From the NCBI GenBank assembly GCA_025175895.1, contig CM046004.1, forward strand, positions 3,844,001 to 3,908,000: 64,000 nt of DNA. Reading direction: 5' to 3'. The translations under genes were made by a program, and so were the position numbers. Source of the stretch: Wurfbainia villosa. Its lineage: Eukaryota; Streptophyta; Magnoliopsida; Zingiberales; Zingiberaceae. Positions within the stretch are counted from its first letter, which is position 1. Each line of letters begins with the position of its first letter. This document shows positions 34,185 through 46,212 of the stretch, piece after piece. The notes under the pieces are model-generated. The model was not told the DNA's origin, did not search any database, and worked only from the letters and a program-made list of their open reading frames with translations.

Positions 34185-34959
34185 ATCATGAATCCATTTT
34201 GTTCTGTGATTTTCTTGGTTGGTTTGTGAGTTTTGCAACGAGAGTTCCATTCCTGTATCTGTGTCGGTAAAAATCTCTAGTCATGTTGTGCCGCTGCCAG
34301 TTAAATCTTGTTAAATCCGAAAAATATGGAGAGTTTTTGTTATTTCTCATCGGCTCAACACATTCAAAATCCTATTGTTTCCCAGAATAGTTTATATAAA
34401 TTGAAATTGATACGGAGGGAATATTGTTTCCCATAATTGCGTTATCTTATCAGGTAAAAAAAGTCAAGACAGAATAAAATCAACTTTGTCTCAAGTTTAG
34501 ATCAATCCGATTCATTAATTAAATTGACAATTTCAATGTTAAAAGAGGGTAACTTCCTTCTTAATGGTTGGTTGATTGCATCTGAATGGATACTTTGGCG
34601 ATTATAACGAATTAAAATAATTTTGATTTTTGAGAGGATAATTTGTTCTTCGACCCGCAACACTCGATCAGATAAGAGACTTTGTTCTTAATCTGACGTG
34701 TTTGCCTATTAAGGAAAATAATCAGTGTGTGTGTGATTCAATGCAGAAGAAAACAAAATTCCGATGAAAATTTCTTAAAATTCCGACGAAAGATGACTTT
34801 GACAGCGGAGACAATTTCTATGATATAAACCCAATAACCGACCAACTTACTCGATCGAAACAGGACCGACAAAAAGTCAATAGAGCCCAGGTCAACTTTT
34901 GAATTATCACACGGTCATCATAATAACGAGAACTACATCTTTTCTCCTTACCGAGATGA

Positions 34960-35180
34960 CGTAATTAAAATACAACGATATTTATAAAAATGACATGAAT
35001 CGATTTCGAAGGAGATTTAAAATTTTTTTTTGAATTCAGATGATTTATACGTGGTTTGGCCATCACGTCAAAATCTATAAGATCCTCTGTGATTTACCTC
35101 TCTCATAATGACTGTGGGACAAATTGATGGGGCACGTTGGATTGATGGTTCTAATCTTTTACAGAGGAACTACATCTTTT
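34960..35180 (+). mobile_element. SINE copy
   Basis: It has 'aattaaaatacaacg' at the head, then 'gatttcgaaggagatttaaa', 'gtgatttacctctctcataatgac' and 'ttgatggttctaatcttttac', the same order as the copy 350 bp downstream and the same 3' module as the TSD-flanked SINE at 19803. The borders are approximate. Confidence 0.6.
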
Positions 35181-35309
35181 CGTTTATATGGGCAAATTCG
35201 AATAATTAAGTAAAGATCAATTTTATTGCTATAGTCAGACTGTCTATTCTTTACTGTATGTATCATATCAGACATATCAATAAAATGAAGATCGATCCCA
35301 CGGAAATAA

Positions 35310-35545
35310 TATGATGGTTAAAATACGACGGTGCTTACAGATTTAGCGTGGGTCGATTTTGAAAAAAATTTAAAGTTTTTTTCTGAATTCAAATGATCTT
35401 CCACGTGTCTTGACTGTCACGTCAAGATCCATAAAGTCGCTACGATTTATCTCTCTTACAATGATCGCGAAATAAATCGATGAAAGTCATTATAAAATCA
35501 TTAGATCGTAGGTTCCAATCTCATATAGAAATAAAGTAAAGATCG
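35310..35545 (+). mobile_element. SINE copy
   Basis: The head has an A-box-like TGGTTAAAATACGAC, then 'ggtcgattttgaaaaaaa', 'cgatttatctctcttacaatgatcgc' and 'gatcgtaggttccaatctc'. It parallels 34960-35180 segment by segment. The borders are approximate. Confidence 0.6.
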
Positions 35546-35624
35546 ACTGTAACTTAACTACGGGATCAATAATAAAAATTGCTGGACTAACAATATTGTT
35601 TTTTATATTAAAGGAGCTGCATCC

Positions 35625-35765
35625 TCTGGTGTAAAAAGTTGGAATCCGTCAACCTAACGACTTTTACAAGCTCGTCTCCGGACCATCGTAAGAAAGATAA
35701 ATCATAGTAGATCTTTGACCCTTGAAATTAGTAATTAACACATAGAGAGATAACACCCTCATATT
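35625..35765 (-). mobile_element. SINE copy, inverted
   Basis: On the minus strand it gives 'attactaatttcaagggtc', 'aaagatctactatgattta', 'tctttcttacgatggtccgg' and 'gttgacggattccaactttt', closely matching 19905-20010 of the intact SINE. Confidence 0.7.
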
Positions 35766-36961
35766 TATAAAAAATTAATTTATTATCATCTGATGTAACA
35801 TTTACGTATGCTGGCCATTGGACCCTTTCCGCTGGTGAAATTGAAGTTAACGGTTTCCTTCTTCCCTCAGACTGTGTGAATCATTGCTCTTCTCTATTTA
35901 CGATTAAAAAAACCTTATCACCTAGGCAACGTACAATAGTTGGCGTTATTTATTTATTTATAAATTGTTTTTTTTGTCTCGATAGCCATTTAAAAACTTT
36001 CTCATAACTTTATTTAGATTTCGACGACAAGATATAAACATGCTCGCTTTTGTGCGAGTAAATCAATCCTCCGGATCTCAACCGAGAGATCGAATCTATC
36101 AATAGATTTCGATCGTAATATCTAGAATTCAATAATTTTAAGAATCAAAACTGAAATTCAAGTCGATCGGTTAAATTTGGTCGATCTAGGAAAGATCACT
36201 CCGACACTAAATTTATTAATCAACTTGGTAAAATCTAAGCGGTAGGTAACCCCGACGGCCTTGCCCTCTTCGATCGAGCTTCTCCGCCACCTCTCGTTCG
36301 CGGTTCGCCCATAGCGCGGGCTGCCAAGATCAGGTCTTCCTCTGCCTCCCGATCTACCTCCCTTCCACCGTCGCGAGCATCCCTCTTTGCTGCTGGGTAC
36401 GAGGGCTCTGCGAGGCGAGGAGAGTTCTTGGACGCTTGAACCCTCAGAATACGCTCGGTGTTAGGTTGCCCTAGATCCCTCGATTTATATGGATTTCCGG
36501 CGATCTCTGCAGACTTATCGTTCCGATCCGGTCAGAATCGGCCGGTGCTATTTAGTAGATAAAGGATGGTGCATCATTTTACAGCAAAAGATTGTACAAG
36601 ATGGGTCGTAATGCGACTCTCGTTCTGCTGAATGACAAGCCCAATAGCATCTTTCTATTACACTCGAAGATTTCAGAAAAGTTTTTCTTATTTGAAATTT
36701 GTGTTTCTATCCCTTACATCATGGTCACATCAAACATATTCACTTCTCTCGAACTGCCTCGGCTCTCTGTTTCTTTTCATCTGTTTTTGTTGTTGTTGTT
36801 GTTTGCTGAACTGTTGGTATTTTTGATTTTTTTTCCCTTCCATTTTCCATCAATGGTAAACTATTACAAATGCACCATCTTTGTATTCTATTTGGCATTC
36901 ATCACTCTAGTATGACATGACATCTCATTTGCCTTTTTGTTTTGAATATCATAAACGGAAG

Positions 36962-39900
36962 ATGGAAATTGCTGGTGGCATGGCACCTTGTTCAAGTTTT
37001 GGTCTGCACTGCCGCCTAATCTTTATTATTCATATTATTCATGAGATGCTTGATGAATATCTTACTTGTGCAACATATCATCCTCCTTCTAGGTCTATTT
37101 TTTTTCAAACCTTCCACTGTCCCATTAACATTTCACCAGCCGTGGAAGACCAAGTTTTCCTTTGTTAAGGTATTTTTCAATCTATCTTGTACATGCTTAA
37201 ATGGATGATTGTTGAAGTTATTTTTTATTTATTTATATTAAATTCATTATCTTAATAGAATACTGGACGAGCTGTAATAAAATCATTTTTGAGTTCTAAT
37301 CTCATATATGCATCATTACGAAGCAATGACCATCGTAGATTATCTTATGGGGGTGGTTCAGACAAAGAACCATTTTGGATAAATGGGGTGAAGGATATTG
37401 CATGGTAAGTGGTTCTTTTCCTAAATGAGCATATGTTGCTACTTCCTGTTAACAAGGTTTGCCAAATCACTGTCCTTTCTCCTTGTTTATATAGGAGTTT
37501 GAAATCTGTAGCAGTATTCTTAGCCGAGCAGCCTAGCCAGATAAAGTACATGGAGTGGCCAGCATTTCAAAGCACGGTATGAATACCTGAAAATAATGGC
37601 AGACAAAGTTATTCTTAGCCTGATAAATTATTTTTTTGAGTTTACACTCCAAGCATGGTTATACCTGATTTACTACTTTTGTTGCTTAATTCCAATATGA
37701 AATAACAAACCAAACATTGTCGATTTGATATAAATTTTAAATGGCACAAAGTACCAAATAATCGCAGAAACAACCTTTTGTAATGCTAGATAGGACTGTG
37801 TACAATAGATCCAATGTGATCCGATTCTTCTCCATAATTCTGCATGGAGCTTCGAGTATTGGATTGTCCTTTTACAAAGTACCAAATAGGATTTTACTCT
37901 CTCTCTCTCTCGGGCTTGTGACACACCATGCTTTTAATCCTCTGCAAGTTAATTAGTGTCTTTTAGAGCAGTGCCACTGCTGCAGTCCATTTAACATCTC
38001 GGATTATGCATCCTGATGCCACACAATAGTTTTGCACGAATTATCTATGTTTTGCAAACACAACTGTCCTAGATATGAGGTCAATGGGTGTCTGACTTGA
38101 CTCTGTTAATCCACTGGAACCAACGTGATAGTGTTTCGGAGCTGCGAGATTGATTTAGTCTGAGGGGCAATCCAGTAGCTTCTTTAGATAGTTGTCTTAC
38201 TAAAGTTCATAAGAATATTGATAGTTCATAATTTTAGATAGCGTTTCAGATGAGACCCTTAGATAAAGTTCATAATATTAAATAGTTGTCTTACTAAAAG
38301 CATAAGCTGAGTATTAGGTTGCTTTAAAATGGCTTCGTTATTGAGAACATAATATGCAGTCATTTTGTGAACATTGTAATAAAACAGATTGTTAGATTTA
38401 GCGACATGAAGAGATGTTTTCAATATTGTTTTTCAAATACTTCTTCTATAATAGCCATTCTATTTTTCATTTAGATGCAGCTTATGAAATCCCCTCCTTA
38501 TTGTAGCTGAATTTTTGTGAAACAATTATGAGAATTCAATGAAGGCACAGTTATATGTTAGGGTATTGGGTATGAATTTATGTGCTTGGTTTTAAGGAAA
38601 ATAAACAGCTAACTAGAATAAATATTAATAGCCAAAATATTGGATGAGACAATCAGATTAAAATTTAAGCTTAGTTGAGACTTAAAACTTCTATTAGTTA
38701 AAGGTTTAGTTGATTGAAAGGGTACTCAGTACAAAATGCCATATTTGGCGACGCCAAAAGGTCATCCATCATTTGACCCCTGTTGAAGTCCTAGGCAGAA
38801 ATGCATCCATTTCGTTGAGGGCTTTTGCAAAAGTTGCTAACATGGAACATCAAATTTAACTGTTTCGGGGCTTTAAGAAATGTGGTTCAAAAGTTATCTT
38901 TGGCCTCAACAGAGATAGTTTGACCCAAAGAACATGTTTCACGAAGAGTATAGCGAATGATTGGAGGAGTTCCATGGGAATCCAATAAGTTTGCTTGGAG
39001 TATGCATGGTGCTGAATTCAGTATAGCTTCTTATTCAAGGATTAACTGCACCAGAGAAATGCAGATCTTAGCAGAGGAATGGTACAAGTTATGTGCTTGT
39101 TCAAGAACAATTATGGCATTTGACTGGCATGTAGCGTTGAAAATAGCTCTCGGTTGCAAAGCATGATACAATTGAAGGTTTTATGACATGTGGATAAGTG
39201 GTGCCGGAATTTTGGCTCAAGGAAGAGAAGCAAGTGTATTTGATGCAGCATAGAGATAACTATAAATTAGAATTCTTACATAGAAAAGAAAACTCTAAAA
39301 AGAATTATTAAAATTGAAGAATATCTGTTATGGTTTGGGACCCTTTCATAGTACCAAAAGAGACTTGTTCTTTTAGAAAAATAGCCTGGAAAAGTTCTCT
39401 AATTACTTGGTTAATAGATGAGTAATCACTAAAATAACCTATCCTAATAAAATATAAATTCCTTGAGTAAATAGGGAATAGGCTATTTTTAAGGAAAGTA
39501 AGTCTCTTTTCATTCTATAAAAAACTCCAGTGCAAGATATTCTTCAAGTTTAATAGAGTTCTTGTGAATTTTCTTCTCAGTGCGAGAGGTCTAATTCTAC
39601 ATAAGACGGTCGTTCTTTGTGTTGTATGTATTTGGTATCATAACAATTTTAGTGCTACATTAAGTGTTATATATCAGAATTCTGTGTGACTTTTGATGCA
39701 TTGTGCTTATTTGATATAAAGCTGAATTTCATGTTCAATATTCCAACTTCTTCTAAATCTCCATTACCTTAAACACATCCAAATGTCTACCACCTCCATA
39801 CCTATAATGCCACTCGATCCGTCACACCATTACCTCTCTGACACCTCACCAAACCAACACTTGCCTTTGTGATGGCTAAAAGAATCAAGATATATCAGAG

Positions 39901-40510
39901 CATTGTAAATTTTTGATCCACTTCTGTGCTGCATCATTATATGAATCACAAGTAAATCGTAGCCTGAAGCGAGTCTGAAATTCAAAGATCTCAAAGTGAA
40001 GATCAATATGGAGAAGACATCGAAGGCATAAATTGGTTTATTGTAAACTGTCTTTAAGTTCATTACGTTGGTTTAGGCTTATGTTTCAGGTGTGTCAATC
40101 TTAGACTTTGTATATTCTTTGTGCTAAAGGTTGGAACCGTCAACCTGGTGCCCCCCTCACCCCGGTCCCATAAATACGATGGAGGACGTGGCCCGGCACG
40201 ATAGACTATATTCTGGTTCATGGTCCATACATTTCATCGGTAATTAACTCCAATGATTCAGCACACGTGTTTGTCATTTGAAAAGTTGTACTTGCGTGCA
40301 AAAGTTGCTGGTCTAACAGATCACTTGTTTTAAGACTTTGATTTTATGCTGTAAAAATTATAACTCTAAAACTTCTTTTTGGTTTTTCATCTTTAGTCGA
40401 AGACAGCCAGTCTTGCCCTTGTTCTTGTGCCTTTGCTCATTGTTGCTTCGTCCTCTGTGGACTCGTGTCTCTGTTATATTTTGGCTTTGCTGTTCATCAG
40501 AACTGCTTAG
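36962..40510 (+). CDS. SecE-like small single-span membrane protein
   Basis: Proposed CDS: 36962-37001, 37093-37169, 37259-37404, 37495-37576, 40397-40510 (459 nt, 152 aa), GT-AG and in phase throughout. The N-terminus (MEIAGGMAPCSSFG then FFFKPSTVPLTF) is Ser/Pro-rich, compatible with organelle targeting. Residues 88-118 read WSLKSVAVFLAEQPSQIKY then MEWPAFQSTSKTA, resembling the SecE signature with its amphipathic helix and EWP turn, followed by one membrane span (ALVLVPLLIVASSSVDSCL). SecE/Sec61-gamma is a small subunit of the protein-conducting channel. The start exon is the least certain part. Intron 4 is 2.8 kb and contains a SINE fragment. The frame ends early at RTA-TAG. Confidence 0.65.
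37577..40396 (+). other. Intron 4 of the SecE-like gene
   Basis: AT-rich intron. No gene is recognised; a short frame at 38957-39166 has no known counterpart. A CT-rich run lies at 37900-37910 and an inverted SINE fragment at 40118-40210. Confidence 0.6.
40118..40210 (-). mobile_element. SINE fragment, 3' module only
   Basis: On the minus strand it gives 'gggaccggggtgagggggg', 'caccaggttgacggttcca' and 'acctttagc', the GC-rich 3' module of the SINE at 19803-20012. The head is missing. Confidence 0.65.
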
Positions 40511-42683
40511 TTACAGGTACATGCAATCATTATATCTTCTTTCTTCACCTCGTTTATCTTAGTTTGCAACTAGACACACAGCTAAAGGTATTGCCAGTGT
40601 TTGATTTTGCTTCTCAAGACACTTTGATTCAATTGACTTACCATCGACAATTTTCTTTGTGATTTGCAGAGAGATTTTCTATGCCATCAACGTGAGAGAC
40701 TTGTTAACGGCGAAGCAATTTCAAGTCGGAGAGCATGGAACTAGCTAGCAAAACGGCGAGTGTTTTGTTAGCATGAAGCAACACTGGAAAGAAAAAAAGA
40801 AAAAAACTACAAAGGGAGGGAGGAAAAAGAGCATTAAAAGCAGGATTTTCAAGCAAAACACTCCCAAAATCTATGGTTATTCCCGTTGTTGTTCATTGCA
40901 TCTTTGGATGACATTTTCTTCCATTGATTCGTGCAAGTTTTTGACAAGTGCAAAAGTAGTTCCCAAGGGAGCAAACAATAGAACTAAGTAGGCAAATTAT
41001 CGGAGACAATGCAGTAGAAAGCACAGAACGTTCTAAAAAGTAATTAGTTATTATCTGAATTTATGAAATCTACCGAATCAAAATAGAAAACGGCAAGAGT
41101 TGCTGCTGCTCGTCGTCGATCCCTTCAGGCTTCAGCCACAGTCGCCTTCCAACTCTAAGCTCATGAACGTTGTCGAATCATCCAACAGTAAAGATTTATA
41201 CACAATGATCAAGACCCCCTTGAGTTCTCAGAAAGGTATGATACTAAGATGGACGGATGCAATCGACACAAAAATTTATTGTATATATAATTAAATATAT
41301 TCTGATACTAAAGAACACCGCCTTTGATATACAGTGAGTCGACCCAGTACAAAAGCAGTTGGTATGAGAACTAAGCACTAAAGATTAATTCCATAAGCTG
41401 ATTGAAGGAGATGAAGCTGGTGCTACATGCAGTAAACTAGAAAAGGCTGCAAGGGAATGACTTGTCTAGTAAGACTTGACCAATAGAAATAGTAGGGAGG
41501 AGGATTTCCCAGACACGCCACAGTGACTCGTAAGATCTTATTACCTTCGCTGCAGGGTATCCTCAAAGGAGACATTAAAAGAGATAGAGAGAGAGAGAGA
41601 CCTGTGAGGGGAAGAGACGACATGGAATGGAAGCAGAGAAGAAAATTCACTTCCAATCTTGTTCCACGAGCATTAACGACTCGGGGAGACTGTACTGCAT
41701 GCATGATATGCATGATGCACCGTGTGATTCCTGTGCGTTGTTAAGTGAATAGGTAAATTTATAGAAAGGACAGATCGATTTCAAGACGATCACAAATTTT
41801 ATTTCGGATTCCGATGATTATTTATTATTTTACTAATCACGTTTACAGATATAGTCATTAGTAAATGAACTGTTAGATTGATAATTTCAATCTTTTATAC
41901 AAGAGAAGGAAGTAATGATGGAGAAAAATAATCACCATAGAGTCTTTAGAAAAGCATGACTCCATTGAATGAGGCTAACCTCTTAGTCTCATCGGGATAA
42001 TTAAAACAATGCAGACAAAAATCAATTTTCAATATAAAAATTAAAATTTACATTTAGATTTAAAAGTTTTGAGCGATAGATTAAGGAGCATAATCTCTAT
42101 AATTTATTTTATTTCTGTCGGTAAGGAATATTGTAAACTTTTTGTTGCTACATATGACAACTTGCTAAGTATGATTATTATATTATTTTGATACGGTTAA
42201 TAAAGAGTTTAAGTTATAATTTATTTTGAAATTACGATGCCCTTATTAGGGCAAGTACTGTATAATAAATAATGAATAAGTTTAAGAGGTAAAGCTAGAA
42301 GAAGAAAAAAATGTGAGGTTTAAGTTATTATACCTTAGAAAAGGAAAATGACAAACTAAGCGGAATAATAATATTCTTTGGCGTTGCCTTAAATGATTTA
42401 AGGTTGAAAAAAATGAATAAATATTTATATATATATATTTTAATCTCATTGGTCAAATATAAGAAGATTATTGATATTGACTAAGTTATTTTACTATAAT
42501 TGGTAAAAAAATTAAATTACTTTTATTTGTGATCTTGATATGTTTGTCAAATGAGCAAGCATACAAATATAATAAATAAATTTGACAAAATATTTAACGA
42601 TAGATAAAAGAAGTTTAAGATGCTTCAATAGAAATCCAATGAGATTAAGATTAATCATATATTTTGGGACAAAAAGTGATAAG
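40511..42683. other. Intergenic region
   Basis: The 3' UTR of the SecE-like gene is followed by AT-rich spacer. A (GA)n run lies at 41583-41600 and a SINE relic at 41765-41910. Frames at 40773-41294 and 41523-41744 show no recognisable protein. Confidence 0.6.
41765..41910 (+). mobile_element. SINE relic
   Basis: It has 'gatcgatttcaagacgatc', 'ttcggattccgatgatta', 'tagtcattagtaaatgaac' and 'ttgataatttcaatctttta' in the same order as the SINE copies at 35010-35175. Divergence is high. Confidence 0.4.
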
Positions 42684-44315
42684 TGTTATGACTTTGACGA
42701 ACTAGAGGGGGAGATGAATAACGATCGAACTCGTTCATCTTTTGTGTTCATCGATTACGTTTCTTGTACTTGTCTATAAGTTATTAATGTAGCGAAAATA
42801 GAACATAAATAAAAACAAATAACAAACATAACAAATCAAATTTTATATGGTTTAAAATCTTTGATTCCTACTCCACAATTTAGCTCGTAGTTGGTAGTTT
42901 CACTATTACTTCCTCATTCTCGAAAATCTTTCGAAAATAGAGAAACCTTTTACAATACTTGGAGCTTACAATACAACAACCAAATACAAATATACAAGAG
43001 AAAATGAAAAAACAAGTAAAATACTTTTACACGATTGCAATCTTGCTTTCTTGTTTGTTGGTTGCTTTGGAATTGCTTAGAAGGTCTAGAATGTAGTAAC
43101 AAATCTCCTTCTAATTCTCCAAGAACCAACACCTTTAAATCACTACCTCGAAATCCTATTTTATAGGGTCTTCATCGGGCTGATTTTCGTCTCTCAGTCA
43201 ATTGCTAAAATCACTAGTCGACTGATCAATGGACCGTTGCGCGATCTTACGCTCCAATGGCATGATCCACATTGGATTCTGCTCTATCAGTCGACTGTTA
43301 AGCCATCAGTCAATTGGTCAATCGAGTTGCTGTCCTTATGTACCCTATTATAGTGTCATCAGTCGATTGATCAATCCATCAGTCGACTATCCTTAGCCAG
43401 TTGAGTTCTAACTCCATGGCTGCTCAAACAGTGACATAGTCGATTGCTCATTGCATCAGTCGACTGCCAAGATACCAATCGACTGATCAATTCTATCAGT
43501 CGACCACTTCATTAGTTGGGTTGGCACTTGAGTTCCAAACTCAACACCTACTCAAGCACTATTACCAGTCGACTGGTGAATCCTACCAGTCGACTAATGT
43601 CTCAGTCTCAGTTTGGTTTCAAGCCAACTCTTACTTCACCTAATATCCAGTTGATCTCAACCTATCAAGACTTTTTTTCTCTTGCCTAGCATTCGGTTAA
43701 CCGTGATCTATTAGGACTTCTCTTGCCAAACTTAATCTCCCTGATCATGTGATATGTCGGGACTTCACTTTCTATGCACAATCACTCCGTGACCTGTCGG
43801 AATTTCACTTCACCAGATATTCGATCTTCCTTAACTTGTCTGGACTTTTTTCTTCTCATACCAAGTGTCTAGTCAACCTTGACCGACCTAAACTTTCCTT
43901 GTCAATTCTCAGTTGTACTTTTCAACACCAAGTGTCTAGTCAACTTTGACTGATTTGGATTTCTCTTGTCAATTTTCAATTGGACTTTCTAACACCAAGT
44001 GTCCAGTCAATCTTAATCGACTTGGATTTCTTCACTCATCAAGTATTTGGTCAATCTCGACTTACTTGACTTTCCACTCATTTTCATATGACTATGAATG
44101 TTCTATACCATCCCATAGTTATATTGTCCTCTATATTCAACTTCAACTCCAACTCGAGTTCCACTCGAGCTTGGTCAACCTTGACCTGATGTTGATTGCA
44201 CCAACAATTTCTTTCATCTCATCCTTTACCTCTAATCATATTATCAAACATCGAAACTCAACTTGAATCCAATTTGAGTTTGGTCAACCTTGACCTGAGA
44301 TCAATTGCACCAACA
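42684..44315 (+). mobile_element. Solo LTR of the hairpin-rich copia family
   Basis: It begins TGTTATG with CTAGAGGGGGAGATGAATAA 20 bp in, and ends TTGCACCAACA at 44315. It is collinear with the LTR at 54548-56262. About eleven CAGTCGACTG-like palindromes lie at 43195-43610, followed by an array of 'accaagtgtctagtcaacc' units (43850-44060). No internal retrotransposon genes adjoin it. The flanks ATAAG and ATGTG agree at only three of five bases, so a TSD is doubtful. Confidence 0.65.
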
Positions 44316-46192
44316 ATGTGCTCGTTCCAATGTCCTTTATCGTCGGGTCCACAACTAGATGAAGAGAGATAAATCATGAGGGATATTTTTGCTCAACTAA
44401 AAATTAGCACGACAAGAGTATTCTTGATAAGTGAGGTGGGTGATGTGGAAGTTCAAGAGGCCTTTGCTATAAGAAAGAATAGAAAGGTGAAGGTTGCTAG
44501 GAGTTGGAGAGGTATTTTTTAGAAGGCTCATTACAAGTGTCAAGTTGCACTCACTAAGATAATTGAGATGCCAATTTGGTAGCTTAGAAGTTCAATTTAA
44601 GGTGAAGGGATGCCATAAAACAAACCTAAAAGGTAATTAAGGAATCGAAGGCTTGATTAGATAGAATAAGCTCAATCTTGAGTAAAACATATTCAATGGA
44701 TTGAACAATTAAAAGAAATTTTTATTTTTATTCGAATCAACTAAACTAACTTGAGCCAATTAAGTAATCTATTGTTGAAATCTCTATTTAAATTGAATTG
44801 ACCGATAAAGTATTCGTTAGATGAATATGTTTATCATCGTAAGATAAAGGTTGAGTCAATTAAATTTCGTTTGAGTAGACTACAAATAGAATCTACTATT
44901 AAAAGTTTACGATGGTATTGAGATTAAATAATTGGAAATTAAATATTGGTAGACAAGAAAAGGTATAATATTTCTTCTCCTCAAAGGAGAATCATTTTCT
45001 AATGAAATTTTCAATGATCAACTAATCTAATGAGTCATCAAACAAAGGTGCTTAAACCACATCAAATACTTAACATTATTTTTATTTTTGTTATTTTCGA
45101 ACACTAATCATTTTTAAACGCAACTTTATTTTAAAAAAAAATATTTTCTACCCTCTATGGCAGTAATTTTGAAGGAAGAGTATTTGGATGAGCGATATCT
45201 CCTAGAACATTCACAATATTACTAAATATTTCATCTAAATATTTATGGATTTTACGTCCATATTATCATTTAAATATTCTATTTTTTAAATATCTCAATT
45301 TTCACAATCAAATATCACACAAATTAAATATTTATAAATATCATTTATTAAATATCTTATTCTCAAATATTTCAAATATTTATAATTAAATATCTCACCA
45401 ATCAAATATTCGACAAATCAATTTAATTATGGATCCAACATTTAAAAAATTAAATGTTAGCAATGTTCGATTAAAGTTTTTCGTTTATATTATTATTTGA
45501 TTAGAAATCACAGGATAAAAAATTTTGCTCGGTGTTTTTTAATCACCAATGAAATATCCTCCACGGAGATATATCCCCGTGTAATATTCACTGTGATGCA
45601 AAAGCTTGAAATCACAATTTAATGCTCTATCACCCACTTCCCATCCATCGAGAGTAACTCAAACGATAGTGCTGATCGAGATCCTAACTAATAAGGAGGT
45701 TAATGAAAAATTTCATTGTAAATTTGATATGCTGCCTTTTCACAGGGACTAAATTAGAATAAACCAAAAATTGAAAAAGGTCAATAATTTGTAAATTGTC
45801 AGCGCTAAAATAAAAAATTGGCTTTTAAAAAAATCTCTCTATGTTTTTTTTTTATAATTAATTAGTTTTCGCAGTCATTACGACCTTTCCTCGCCCTCTT
45901 CCCCATCAAAACGAAAGCAGAGCAGAGAGAGAGCAAAGCCAAAAAAAAAAAAAAAAAAACAATCAAACAAGCAAGCAAAGCTTAAGCACGGCCTGCTCCT
46001 CCTCTGCGTCCCTCCCTGTCGCTCTCTCTTCTTCTCGTCTAGGGTTTGGATTCCTGATCTGTTTTCCCTGTGGATTTGATCGGTCACTACTTTGGCCTGG
46101 TGATCGTAGCTTGCTTGAGGCGAGGAGCGCTTTTGCTGGTCCGAGGAAGAATGTCGGGTCCGATTCCATGATATTAGCCGTATTATCGGAGA
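44316..46192. other. Intergenic region and leader of the PIP5K gene
   Basis: AT-rich spacer with an 'aaatatt(c/t)' rich stretch at 45190-45440. From about 45880 a CT/GA-rich leader begins, with a poly-A run at 45940-45958. No gene is seen. Confidence 0.6.
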
Positions 46193-46212
46193 ATGTGGAC
46201 GTTCGGACGTGA
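46151..46212 (+). promoter_or_regulatory. Two short upstream ORFs before the PIP5K start
   Basis: ATG at 46151 opens a six-residue frame (MSGPIP) ending with TGA at 46169-46171. A second ATG at 46168 opens a 14-residue frame ending at 46212 that overlaps the main ATG at 46193. If transcribed, they would lower initiation at 46193. Confidence 0.6.

Larger units (their letters stand above)
34185..36961. other. Intergenic region with SINE copies; leader of SecE-like gene
   Basis: The spacer contains three SINE copies (34960-35180, 35310-35545 and, inverted, 35625-35765). From about 36240 to 36600 it is GC-rich without a conserved frame and is probably the spliced 5' leader of the next gene. Frames at 36592-36915 show no known protein. 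Confidence 0.55.

Noticed and set aside
36592..36915. 107-codon hydrophobic frame upstream of the SecE-like CDS
   Set aside because: T-rich sequence gives Phe/Leu-rich translation; it does not join the downstream exons in phase.
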